DNA of 64,000 nucleotides from Collinsella sp. AM18-10 (GTDB lineage: Bacteria; Actinomycetota; Coriobacteriia; Coriobacteriales; Coriobacteriaceae): assembly GCF_003471585.1 (NCBI RefSeq), contig NZ_QRJO01000006.1, positions 21,241 to 85,240 of the forward strand. The letters are read 5' to 3'. Shown here piece by piece: positions 46,595 through 55,026 of this stretch. Made by a program: the position numbers and the translations under genes. Within the stretch, counting starts at the first letter, position 1. Each line of letters begins with the position of its first letter. Under the pieces are notes generated by a model. The model was not told the origin of the DNA, searched no databases, and saw only the letters and a program-made list of their open reading frames with translations.

Positions 46595-47956
46595 CTACAA
46601 AATAAATCGAAGGATGTCGGAACGAAGCATATAGACAAACAGCAGCGCAAAGAGCGCGATGCCCACATAGCTCACAATCGTCTGGACCTTGAGCGGAAGC
46701 TCGCGGCCCGCAATCTTCTGAATGATCTCGATGACTAGCTTGCCGCCATCGAGTGGCGGGATGGGCAGCAGGTTCATAAAGCCAAGCGAGAATGAAATGA
46801 GGGCGGCAAACGAAAGGAACGTGGCAGGGCCGGCAGCAGCAGCCTGTGAGGACATAACGCTAATACCCACGATCGAAGAGGACTGATCGAGAATCTCCAT
46901 CGTATGCTGCGGCTGGAGCAGGCGCATCACGCCCTCCGCTGTCTGCACAACATAGGAGAACGACAGGCGAGCCGACGTGATGGGGTCTAAACGGACCACC
47001 TGCGTAGAGGCATACACACCTAGGCGATCGTCCTCTTTGAGCGCAACCGTGGTCGAATGCTGCTTGCCGTCACGCTCGTACTCAATGGCGATATCGTCCT
47101 TACCGGCAGCCTTGCCGATGGCATCGTAAACGTCCATCCAGGTAGAGCACGATACTCCGTCGACCGAAAGAATCGCGTCGCCGCCCTCGATTCCCGCCGA
47201 GGCGGCAATCGAGCCTTCGTCAACCTGGCCAATCACATTGGTATCCACCGGCACGGTGACACCTGCGATGGAATAGATGCTCATAAGGAGCAAAAAACCC
47301 GTCAGGATATTGACGATAATGCCCGCAAGCAGCATAAAGGTACGCTTGACAAAGCCCTGGCCCAAATAGGTGTGCGAGCGCTCGCGCGCAAGGAAATCGG
47401 CCTCGTCGCACGGCAGTTCCCATACATCGCCCTCGGCAGTCGCATGCCCGCGATCGAACCGACGGCCGTCAAAGGTGGTATAACCCGCCGCGTCACGCGG
47501 CAGAGTCTGGTACTTGGTGGGATAGTAGCTGGGCGAAGGCTTTTCCCCTTCTTCATACCAGGGAGCGATAGAGCCCCAGCCCAACAGCAAAGCACAGGCC
47601 TCGAGCACATCCTCCTCGGACAGCTCGAGCTCGACGGCAAGATCGGCCACCGTCACCCGGCCGTGGCGATAGATGGCCGCGAGCACGCGATCGGCACACG
47701 AGACGTCGGTCGGATCCATACCGCAGATGGCAGCGTAGCCACCCAGCAGCAGCGGGGTCACGCCAAACTTGGTTCCAATGCGACGCGACGTGTAATGGAT
47801 GTCAAAGCGGCACGGCAGACCCAAAAAGAACTCGGTCACACGGACGCCGCAGGCACGCGCCGCCAAAAAGTGGCCGCCCTCGTGCAAAAACACGAGGACG
47901 GAAAGCATCAGCAGGCCCCAAAAGACCGATGAGAGAACGCTCAGAACAGTATCCAT
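46595..47956 (-). CDS. rseP: RIP metalloprotease RseP (site-2 protease) with inserted domain
   Basis: RseP cuts substrates within the membrane, for example anti-sigma factors. The roughly 453-residue protein has HEGGH at residues 25-29, a PDZ domain (about 235-310), and the C-terminal metal motif NLLPIPPLDGGKL. Unusually, about 90-120 residues with winged-helix-like sequence (ADRVLAAIYRHGRVTVADLA) are inserted between the GGY strand and the second membrane helix. ATG at 47956 fits the family start; a TTG at 47971 is also open, and the AAGGA site suits neither well. Confidence 0.92.
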   Translation of the reverse strand: MDTVLSVLSSVFWGLLMLSVLVFLHEGGHFLAARACGVRVTEFFLGLPCRFDIHYTSRRIGTKFGVTPLLLGGYAAICGMDPTDVSCADRVLAAIYRHGRVTVADLAVELELSEEDVLEACALLLGWGSIAPWYEEGEKPSPSYYPTKYQTLPRDAAGYTTFDGRRFDRGHATAEGDVWELPCDEADFLARERSHTYLGQGFVKRTFMLLAGIIVNILTGFLLLMSIYSIAGVTVPVDTNVIGQVDEGSIAASAGIEGGDAILSVDGVSCSTWMDVYDAIGKAAGKDDIAIEYERDGKQHSTTVALKEDDRLGVYASTQVVRLDPITSARLSFSYVVQTAEGVMRLLQPQHTMEILDQSSSIVGISVMSSQAAAAGPATFLSFAALISFSLGFMNLLPIPPLDGGKLVIEIIQKIAGRELPLKVQTIVSYVGIALFALLFVYMLRSDILRFIL

Positions 47957-47981
47957 AAAACGAAAAAGCAATCCTTATGGG

Positions 47982-49169
47982 TTAGGAACGGGTTGCGGCG
48001 AGCACCTGCGCAGCCTTTTCACGCGCCCACGCATCGGTGTCGCGAAGCTGCTCAAACGAATCGACCACCTGCATATCGTGGGCGTCCATGCAGGATTCCA
48101 CAATGCGATCGATATCGGTAAAGCTGCAGCCATCGTGCAGGAAGGCATCGACGGCGACCTCGTTGGCGGCATTGAGCACGCACGGCATGGTGCCACCCGT
48201 CTTGCCGGCGCGTTCGGCCAGTGCCAGACAGCGGAAGGTATCCATGTCGGCAGCATCAAACGTGAGCTGCCCCAGCTCGCGAAAATCGATACGAGGCGCC
48301 GGGGTATCCCAACGCTCGGGATACGAGAACGCGAACTGGATGGGAATACGCATGTCGGATGCACCGAGATGCGCCATCACGGAGCCGTCGGCGAACTCGA
48401 CCATAGAGTGAATCTTGGACTGACGCTGCACGACCACGTTAATGAAATCGAGGTCGCAGTTAAACAGATGCATGGCCTCAATGCGCTCCAGGCCCTTGTT
48501 CATGAGGGTGGCGGAGTCAATGGTGATCTTGGCACCCATGGCCCACGTGGGATGCACGAGGGCATCGGCACGCGTCACGCGATCGAGCTCGTCGCGCGTG
48601 CAGCCAAAGAACGGACCGCCCGAGCAGGTGAGCCAAATACAGTGGGCCTCGCGCGGGTTCTCCCCCAGATAGCACTGGTAGATGGCGGAATGCTCAGAGT
48701 CGACCGGAATAAGCTGGCCCGGTTGTGCCAACGGCATAAGCAAGTCGCCACCGACGACGAGGGACTCCTTGTTGGCAAGGGCAAGGCGCTTATTCGAGGT
48801 CAAGGCCGCATGGCTCGCCTCGAGACCGGCGGCGCCCACAATAGCGACAAGCACGCAGTCGACATCGTCGCGACGCGCGAGCTCGCAAACCGCCTGCGCG
48901 CCAACGCCGAGCTTCGTTCCCTCGGGCAACTCCTGCAGCACGGCGTCATCGCCATGAGCGACATCGGCCACGGCAACCGCCGGAACCGAAAACTCGCGGG
49001 CAGCGGCAACGAGCTCCGAGGTGCTGGAATTAACGGACAGCGCCGTCACCTGTAGTCGATCGGCATGCTGACGGCACACATCGAGCGCCTGGGTGCCGAT
49101 AGAGCCCGTACAACCCAGGATGGCAACACGGAGGCGTCCATCGGGGCCATACGTCGTCTGGAATGACAT
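47982..49169 (-). CDS. dxr: 1-deoxy-D-xylulose 5-phosphate reductoisomerase
   Basis: Dxr makes methylerythritol phosphate from DXP, the committed step of the non-mevalonate pathway. The 395-residue protein has the NADPH motif LGCTGSIGTQALDV, the metal-binding PVDSEHSAIYQCYLG, and SCSGGPFFGCTRDEL. The ATG overlaps the cdsA stop (TAATG). With uppS, cdsA and ispG it forms a lipid and isoprenoid block. Confidence 0.97.
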   Translation of the reverse strand: MSFQTTYGPDGRLRVAILGCTGSIGTQALDVCRQHADRLQVTALSVNSSTSELVAAAREFSVPAVAVADVAHGDDAVLQELPEGTKLGVGAQAVCELARRDDVDCVLVAIVGAAGLEASHAALTSNKRLALANKESLVVGGDLLMPLAQPGQLIPVDSEHSAIYQCYLGENPREAHCIWLTCSGGPFFGCTRDELDRVTRADALVHPTWAMGAKITIDSATLMNKGLERIEAMHLFNCDLDFINVVVQRQSKIHSMVEFADGSVMAHLGASDMRIPIQFAFSYPERWDTPAPRIDFRELGQLTFDAADMDTFRCLALAERAGKTGGTMPCVLNAANEVAVDAFLHDGCSFTDIDRIVESCMDAHDMQVVDSFEQLRDTDAWAREKAAQVLAATRS

Positions 49170-50068
49170 TACAGCACGCCTCCGATCATCAAAAGCAGCT
49201 GCGCGGTAATGCAGCCAAAGATAAGCGAGTCGCTACGGTCGAGCATGCCGCCATGGCCCGGGATAAGGTTACCGGAATCCTTGACGCCCACACCGCGCTT
49301 GATGCGCGACTCGATGAGGTCGCCGATAACGCCCAAAATGGACACGACCACGCCGCACAGCAGCGCATAGGGCAGGCTGAGCTTGTAGAAGTGCGTCGCC
49401 CACAGGATGAGCCAAATCAAAACCGAACCCAGGATGCCGCCGACAAACCCCTCCCAGCTCTTTTTGGGTGAGATCTTGGGAACCATCTTGTGCTTGCCGA
49501 TACGACTGCCCACGATGTAGGCAAACGAATCGGAGACCCAAAGGGACGCGCAAACGCCCACCGAAAGCAGGGCGCCGGCAAAACCGGGCACGGCATCGCG
49601 CAGCAGCACGATAGCCGACAGCATAAAGCCAGTGTAGATTGGACCCATGAGCGTCACGGCCACATCAGAGATGCGGGTACGCGGCGACCAGACATACCAA
49701 ATGCCCACAGCGAGCATTAGGGCAAAAAGCAGGGCATTCAGCAACATCGAATCACCCAACGCCGACAGCGGAAAGAGCACGGCGGCAGCGATACCCATGC
49801 GCTCGTTAGCCATCTTGCCATCGAGCCTTGTCATACGGAAAAACTCATAGCAGCACAGACCGCTCATGACGGAAACAAAGATGGCCGTGGGCACGATACC
49901 CAAAACCAGGCACAGGATAAAGACGACGGCGTAGACGATACCGGCGGCGGCACGGGTAATAAAGCCCGCCAGCCACGAACCGGTGCCGCTCTTCGCTGCA
50001 GGCGCTCCCGCAGCGGTAGCTTTGCGCGCAGGCGTCTTGGGAGCAGATGCCTTGGGACGATCGGACAC
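49169..50068 (-). CDS. cdsA: Phosphatidate cytidylyltransferase
   Basis: CdsA makes CDP-diacylglycerol, the precursor used by PgsA. The 299-residue protein has an Ala/Pro/Lys-rich cytoplasmic N-terminus (about 30 residues), seven or eight membrane helices, and the family signature SRIKRGVGVKDSGNLIPGHGGMLDR near the C-terminus (about residues 255-280). GTG at 50068 follows GAGGAGG at 7 nt, 2 bp after uppS. Confidence 0.96.
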   Translation of the reverse strand: MSDRPKASAPKTPARKATAAGAPAAKSGTGSWLAGFITRAAAGIVYAVVFILCLVLGIVPTAIFVSVMSGLCCYEFFRMTRLDGKMANERMGIAAAVLFPLSALGDSMLLNALLFALMLAVGIWYVWSPRTRISDVAVTLMGPIYTGFMLSAIVLLRDAVPGFAGALLSVGVCASLWVSDSFAYIVGSRIGKHKMVPKISPKKSWEGFVGGILGSVLIWLILWATHFYKLSLPYALLCGVVVSILGVIGDLIESRIKRGVGVKDSGNLIPGHGGMLDRSDSLIFGCITAQLLLMIGGVL

Positions 50069-50070
50069 GA

Positions 50071-50865
50071 TTAAGCCTCCTCGGTCTTGCTCAGACCACC
50101 AAACCTACGGTCACGGCCCTGATAGGCCAAAATGGCGTCGACAAGGCCCCAACGATCAAAGTCTGGCCAATAGGTATTGGTGACGTAGAACTCGGAATAA
50201 GCCACCTGCCACAGCAGATAGTTCGAAAGACGCAGCTCACCAGAGGTGCGAATCACAAGCTCGGGATCGGGAAGACCGGCGGTATAGAGGTGGGAAGCCA
50301 CCATGTCGTCATCAATCGCGGCAGGATCGATCTTACCGGCGGCAGCGTCGAATGCGATCTGACGGACAGCGCGGGTAATCTCGGCACGCGCGCCGTAGTT
50401 GACGGCAAGCGCCAGCGTCATACCGGTGTGATTGGCGCACTCGGCTAGACCGCGTTCAAAAACGTCGCGAGTCTTCTTGGGCAGCGCTGAAATATCACCC
50501 AAAAAGACAACACGCACGTTTTCGCGCTTCAGAAGCGGCAGCTCGTCGATGAACGTCTTGGCAAACAGGTGCATCAAGACGTTGACCTCATGCTGCGGGC
50601 GGTTCCAGTTTTCGGTAGAAAACGCATAGGCCGAAAGCACGTCGACGCCCAGACGCACGCAGGCAGTAATAATCTCGCGAAGGGAGACGATACCCGCCTT
50701 GTGGCCCTCAGTGCGTGCAAGACCGCGCGACGTGGCCCAACGACCGTTGCCGTCCATGATGCACGAGATATGGTGCGGAATGTTATTGAGGTCAAGGTCG
50801 GAAAAACCGACGCCCGCAGGGGCGTCGGCAAAGTACTCGACCAGTTTATGCTCGTCGTATTGCAC
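50071..50865 (-). CDS. uppS: Undecaprenyl diphosphate synthase (cis-prenyltransferase)
   Basis: UppS makes the C55 lipid carrier for peptidoglycan and other envelope polymers. The 264-residue protein has SCIMDGNGRWATSRGL with the catalytic aspartate near residue 38, AYAFSTENWNRP, and the C-terminal IRTSGELRLSNYLLWQ. GTG at 50865 has GGAG seven bases upstream. It follows frr closely and precedes cdsA. Confidence 0.96.
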   Translation of the reverse strand: MQYDEHKLVEYFADAPAGVGFSDLDLNNIPHHISCIMDGNGRWATSRGLARTEGHKAGIVSLREIITACVRLGVDVLSAYAFSTENWNRPQHEVNVLMHLFAKTFIDELPLLKRENVRVVFLGDISALPKKTRDVFERGLAECANHTGMTLALAVNYGARAEITRAVRQIAFDAAAGKIDPAAIDDDMVASHLYTAGLPDPELVIRTSGELRLSNYLLWQVAYSEFYVTNTYWPDFDRWGLVDAILAYQGRDRRFGGLSKTEEA

Positions 50866-50866
50866 C

Positions 50867-51403
50867 TTAGATCTCCATGACCTCGGCTTCTTTTTCCTTC
50901 AGAAGCTCCTCGACCTTGGCGACATACTCATCGGTGTGCTTCTGGACCTTGGCCTGCTCGCGACGGACATCGTCCTCGGTGAGCTCCTCATCGCGCTCGA
51001 GCTTGTTGTTGAAGTCGCGACGGATGTTACGGATAGACACCTTGGCCTGCTCGGCGTACTCGCGGCACTCCTTGACGAGCTCGCGACGGCGCTCCTCGGT
51101 GGGAGCCGGGAACGGCAGACGGACGACGGTGCCATCGGAGTTGGGGGTAATACCCAGATCGGAAGCGCCGATGGCCTTTACGATGGCGTTGATAAGCGCC
51201 TTGTCCCACGGCTCGATGAGCAGCATGTGGGCCTCGGGGGTCTTGACGGCGGCAACCTGCGTGACCGGCGTGGGAACACCGTAATAATCGACGGTGATGT
51301 CGGACAGAATGTTGGCGTTGGCGCGGCCGGTACGGACCTTGGAGAAATTATGCTTGAGGGACTCGAGCGACTTGTCCATATGGGCGGTGATGTTCTCTGC
51401 CAT
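50867..51403 (-). CDS. frr: Ribosome recycling factor
   Basis: Frr splits post-termination ribosomes together with EF-G. The 178-residue protein shows the family pattern HNFSKVRTGRANANILSDITVDYYGVPTP and SIRNIRRDFNNKLER. ATG at 51403 has GGAGG seven bases upstream and lies 2 bp after the pyrH stop, the conserved pyrH-frr pair. Confidence 0.97.
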   Translation of the reverse strand: MAENITAHMDKSLESLKHNFSKVRTGRANANILSDITVDYYGVPTPVTQVAAVKTPEAHMLLIEPWDKALINAIVKAIGASDLGITPNSDGTVVRLPFPAPTEERRRELVKECREYAEQAKVSIRNIRRDFNNKLERDEELTEDDVRREQAKVQKHTDEYVAKVEELLKEKEAEVMEI

Positions 51404-51405
51404 GC

Positions 51406-52128
51406 TTAATCCTCCTGATAGACGAGCGTGCCGACGGGCTCACCCGCGAGCGCGCGCTTGACGGTGTCCTCGCCATCGATGTTGAGGACCAAAATCGGCA
51501 TACGGTTATCCTGGCACAGAGCCGTAGCCGTGGAATCCATAACCTGCAGGCCGCGGACGAGCACCTCATGGTAGGTGATCTTGTCAAAGCGGACAGCGTC
51601 GGCGCACTTGACGGGATCCTTGTCATAGATGCCGTCGACCTTGGTGGCCTTGATCAGAATCTCGGCACCGATCTCGCAGGCGCGAAGGGCCGCAGCGGTG
51701 TCGGTCGTAAAGTACGGATTGCCCGAGCCGGCAGCAAAGATAACAACGTTGCCCTTGGACAGATGGTTGATAGCGCGACGGCGAATATAGGGCTCGCAGA
51801 TCTCGTTCATCTGGATAGCGCTCATCACGCGGCAGGGAACATCGTTGTGCTCGAAGGCATCCTGCAGGGCGAGCGCGTTCATAACGGTCGCGAGCATGCC
51901 CATGTAGTCGGCCTGAGCACGCTCCATGCCACCGGCAGCGCCGGCCATGCCGCGGAAAATATTGCCGCCGCCGACAACAACGCCGACCTCATGGCCAACG
52001 GCGAGCAGCTCCTTGACCTGTTTGGCAAGATGGTCGGTAACCTTGGGGTCGATGCCGTAGTGGCCGTCGCCCATCAGTGCTTCGCCGGAAAGCTTAAGAA
52101 GCACGCGTTTATATCGGATGTCGGACAA
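51406..52128 (-). CDS. pyrH: UMP kinase
   Basis: PyrH phosphorylates UMP to UDP, linking the pyr pathway to nucleotide pools. The 240-residue hexameric amino-acid-kinase-type protein has [12 protein letters not shown] at the N-terminus, [11 protein letters not shown], and [14 protein letters not shown]. The TTG start at 52128 is supported by AGGAGG six bases upstream. It begins a new unit after the tsf terminator and leads the frr-uppS-cdsA-dxr-rseP-ispG-proS run. Confidence 0.97.
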   Translation of the reverse strand: MSDIRYKRVLLKLSGEALMGDGHYGIDPKVTDHLAKQVKELLAVGHEVGVVVGGGNIFRGMAGAAGGMERAQADYMGMLATVMNALALQDAFEHNDVPCRVMSAIQMNEICEPYIRRRAINHLSKGNVVIFAAGSGNPYFTTDTAAALRACEIGAEILIKATKVDGIYDKDPVKCADAVRFDKITYHEVLVRGLQVMDSTATALCQDNRMPILVLNIDGEDTVKRALAGEPVGTLVYQED

Positions 52129-52192
52129 AGCGATCCTCCTTTAGATTGAACTCTCAACATTCTATCAAAGGCTCTAAGAAGAGCCATGAAAA

Positions 52193-52223
52193 AGCAGGCT
52201 GTGAGTAAAACCCACAGCCTGCT
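52193..52223 (-). terminator. Intrinsic terminator of rpsB-tsf
   Basis: An 11-bp stem (agcaggctgtg / cacagcctgct) with a 9-nt loop is followed by TTTT on the minus strand, 24 bp past the tsf stop. A second small hairpin (ggctct-aaga-agagcc, 52170-52185) follows before pyrH. Confidence 0.85.
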
Positions 52224-52246
52224 CATTACCAGCTACAAGAGCTTAT

Positions 52247-53116
52247 TTACTCGCCACGGACCAGACGGTCAAAGGCAACGACGGTAATGGTGTCGCCGAG
52301 CTCCTTGGAGACCTGCTCAGCGTACTTCTTGATGGTGAGGGAGCTGTCCTTGATGAACTCCTGCTCGGTGAGCACGGACTGCTTGTAGAACTTCTCCAGA
52401 CGGCCGACAGCCATCTTCTCCTGGATAGCCTCGGGCTTGCCGGACTCGGCAGCCTGAGCCATGTAGATCTGCTTCTCGTGCTCGACGGTCTCGGCCGGAA
52501 CCTGATCGCGGGTGGCGCAGATCGGGGCGACGGCGGCAACCTGAAGGGCAACGTCGTGGGCGAAGGTCTTGAAGGACTCAGCCTGAGCGGTCTCAGCCTT
52601 CTCGAAGGCAAACTCGACGAGGACGCCGATCTTACCACCCATGTGGATGTAAGAAGCGAGCGCGCCGTTCTCGGCCTTGCGGGCGGCGAAACGGGAGATC
52701 TTCATGTTCTCGCCCATGATGTGAATCATCTCGGTGAGCTCGGAGGAAACGGTCTCCTCGCCCATCGGCTTCTCGAGCAGAGCGTCGACGTCAGCAGGCT
52801 CGGTGGTAGCGACAACCTCGGCGACCTTGGAAGCAAAGCCGGTGAACTTGGCGTTGGAGCCAACGAAGTCGGTCTCGCAGGAGAGCTCGAGCAGAGCGCC
52901 GGTCTTGCCATCCTCGGAGACGAACGCGGCGACAGCGCCCTCGTTGGTCTCACGGCCAGCCTTCTTGGCAGCCTTGGCAAGGCCGTTCTTACGCAGAACG
53001 TCGACAGCGGCGTCCATGTCGCCGTCAGCCTCGACGAGAGCCTTCTTGCACTCCATCATCGGGGAGTCGGTCATCTCGCGGAGCTGCTTGACCATAGCGG
53101 CGGTAATCTGGGCCAT
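52247..53116 (-). CDS. tsf: Elongation factor Ts
   Basis: EF-Ts regenerates EF-Tu-GTP. The 289-residue protein has the N-terminal UBA-like signature LREMTDSPMMECKKALVEA and the core repeat GKIGVLVEFAFE. The ATG at 53116 (MAQITAAMVK) has AAAGGA six bases upstream. It is second in the rpsB-tsf operon. Confidence 0.98.
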   Translation of the reverse strand: MAQITAAMVKQLREMTDSPMMECKKALVEADGDMDAAVDVLRKNGLAKAAKKAGRETNEGAVAAFVSEDGKTGALLELSCETDFVGSNAKFTGFASKVAEVVATTEPADVDALLEKPMGEETVSSELTEMIHIMGENMKISRFAARKAENGALASYIHMGGKIGVLVEFAFEKAETAQAESFKTFAHDVALQVAAVAPICATRDQVPAETVEHEKQIYMAQAAESGKPEAIQEKMAVGRLEKFYKQSVLTEQEFIKDSSLTIKKYAEQVSKELGDTITVVAFDRLVRGE

Positions 53117-53161
53117 TGTGGTTCCTTTCAAAGAGATGAAAAAGAATTAACTAAGACTGAT

Positions 53162-53890
53162 TTACTCGGCCTTGGGCTCAGCGGCCATCTCGGCCTCGGA
53201 GACCTGCTCCTTGCCGGAGCCAGCGAGGCAGGCGTCAGCCATGAGCTCGCACATAAGGGTGACAGCGGAGATAGCGTCATCGTTGCAGGGGATGCCGTAC
53301 TCGACCTCGTCAGGATCGGAGTTGGTGTCGATCAGAGCGACGACGGGGATGTTCAGGCGCTGGGCCTCCTTGATGGCGTTCTCCTCGCGCTTGGTGTCGA
53401 TGACGAAGAGAGCCTGGGGCAGGCCCTTCATGTCGCGGGCGCCACCGAGGTTGGTCTGGAGCTTGGTGAGCTCCTTGCCGAGCACAGCCTGCTCCTTCTT
53501 GGGAAGCACTGCCATGCGGCCGTCCTCGACCATGGCCTCGAGCTCCTCCATGCGGTTGATGCGAGAGCGGATGGTGACGAAGTTGGTCAGCATGCCGCCG
53601 AGCCAACGCTGGTTGATGTAGGGCATGTTGGCGCGCTCAGCAGCGTTCTTGACGGCCTCCTGAGCCTGCTTCTTGGTGCCGACGAACAGCACGTTGCCAC
53701 CCTTGGCGACGTTCTTGACGAAGGTGTAGGCCTGGTCGGCGTCGAGGATGGTCTGCTTGAGGTCGAGGATGTAGATGCCGTTGCGCTCACCGAAGATGAA
53801 CGGCTTCATCTTGGGGTTCCAGCGACGGGTCTGGTGACCGAAGTGGCAGCCGGCCTCGAGCAGGGTGCGGATATTAATCTTGGTAGCCAT
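53162..53890 (-). CDS. rpsB: 30S ribosomal protein S2
   Basis: S2 is a late-assembling 30S protein. The 242-residue product carries [19 protein letters not shown] near residue 10 and the second signature [23 protein letters not shown] at 53890 follows AGGAGG at 6 nt. A strong promoter about 145 bp upstream and a leader of about 135 nt, as in other bacteria with S2 autoregulation, precede it. Confidence 0.98.
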   Translation of the reverse strand: MATKINIRTLLEAGCHFGHQTRRWNPKMKPFIFGERNGIYILDLKQTILDADQAYTFVKNVAKGGNVLFVGTKKQAQEAVKNAAERANMPYINQRWLGGMLTNFVTIRSRINRMEELEAMVEDGRMAVLPKKEQAVLGKELTKLQTNLGGARDMKGLPQALFVIDTKREENAIKEAQRLNIPVVALIDTNSDPDEVEYGIPCNDDAISAVTLMCELMADACLAGSGKEQVSEAEMAAEPKAE

Positions 53891-54031
53891 GTTAAACCTC
53901 CTGTGGTTTGCCTCCGCGCGGGGTCATCCTCCAAAACCAACCCGGACATGTGCTACCAAAGCCCGGGCACCACGGTATGAAGTAGCCGCGCGTGCGTGAT
54001 AAAAACATGTTGCCGTGAAGCAACCCGATGA

Positions 54032-54060
54032 ATGATAGCAGGAATGCATCTTCGTGCCAA
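54032..54060 (-). promoter_or_regulatory. Promoter of rpsB-tsf
   Basis: TTGGCA (54055-54060) and TATCAT (54032-54037) are exactly 17 bp apart on the minus strand. The leader to the rpsB ATG is about 135 nt and contains several short GC-rich hairpins, a plausible S2 autoregulatory leader. Confidence 0.75.
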
Positions 54061-54109
54061 CCCGCAATCAAAACCACACACCTGAGTGCGGCGCGGGACG
54101 TCCCAGCCA

Positions 54110-54952
54110 CTATTCGCCTCGGGGATGGGCTTGAGCCACGGCACGTTTGAGCCGATCGGGCGTGAGGTGCGTGTAGATCTGCGTCGTGGACAGGCTCGCA
54201 TGACCCAGCAGCTCTTGAACCGAGCGCAGGTCCGCACCGCCCTCGAGCAAGTCGGTCGCAAAGGTATGGCGCATCGCATGCGGGGCGATGTCGGCCGGAA
54301 TGCCGGCGAGTGTCGCCAGAGTATGGAACCGCCGCCTGAGCATGGCGGCACTCATGCGATTACCGCGCGCCGATATAAGCAGCGGATGCGGCCCGGTAGT
54401 GGGGTCACGGCGCTTTGCCTGAGCGAGCAACTCCGGCCGCCCCTCCTCAATATAGAGACGCGTCGCCTCGAGCGCGCGACGATACAGAGGGACGATACGT
54501 TCTTTGCTCCCCTTGCCCCACAGGCGCAGCGTGCGTTCGGACCACACAATGGACTCCACATTGAGTGCTGCGAGCTCAGAGATACGGGCGCCCGAGGCAT
54601 AGAGCAGCTCGAGCATCGCCGCATCGCGCAGTCCCGCGGGTGTTGAGGTATCAGGCGTCTTGAGCAGCGCCTCCACCTGTTGGGTCGTCAGCACACCGGG
54701 TAGATCGCGCGGGAGCTTGGGCGAGGAAATTGCCGAGACCACATCGCCCTCCACGACCCCCTCGGCAGCCATCCACCGATAGAGCGAGCGAATGGCAGAC
54801 AGGTGTGCCGCAAGCGTTCGGGGAGCCACCTGCTCACGCGAAAGTTCGGCAAGATAGCGACGAATGGTGCGCACGTCGGCAGCGAAAGCATCTATATCCT
54901 CACGCTCGCACCAGGCAGCAAAACGCTCCAGCCTCGAGCCATAGGCCGTCAC
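54110..54952 (-). CDS. xerC: Tyrosine recombinase XerC
   Basis: XerC, with or without XerD, resolves chromosome dimers at dif. The C-terminal catalytic residues are all present: Arg in SGARISEL, HAMRHTFAT, and the His/Tyr pair in LLGHASLSTTQIYTH. The first standard start is GTG at 54952 (280 residues), but the reading frame stays open and XerC-like upstream (SFIAYISRVEGLSPNT) to 55030. There an ATA overlaps the trmFO stop, with GGAGG nine bases before it. The full 306-residue form is probably real, so the coordinates given here are the conservative ones. Confidence 0.85.
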   Translation of the reverse strand: MTAYGSRLERFAAWCEREDIDAFAADVRTIRRYLAELSREQVAPRTLAAHLSAIRSLYRWMAAEGVVEGDVVSAISSPKLPRDLPGVLTTQQVEALLKTPDTSTPAGLRDAAMLELLYASGARISELAALNVESIVWSERTLRLWGKGSKERIVPLYRRALEATRLYIEEGRPELLAQAKRRDPTTGPHPLLISARGNRMSAAMLRRRFHTLATLAGIPADIAPHAMRHTFATDLLEGGADLRSVQELLGHASLSTTQIYTHLTPDRLKRAVAQAHPRGE

Positions 54953-55026
54953 CGTGTTGGGAGAAAGTCCCTCGACACGTGAGATATAGGCGATAAACGA
55001 GTCGACGGTGTCGTACAGGTCAAAGG

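Noticed and set aside
54953..55026. Intergenic spacer between xerC and trmFO
   Set aside because: The xerC frame is open and encodes family-like residues through this stretch, so it is coding rather than spacer.
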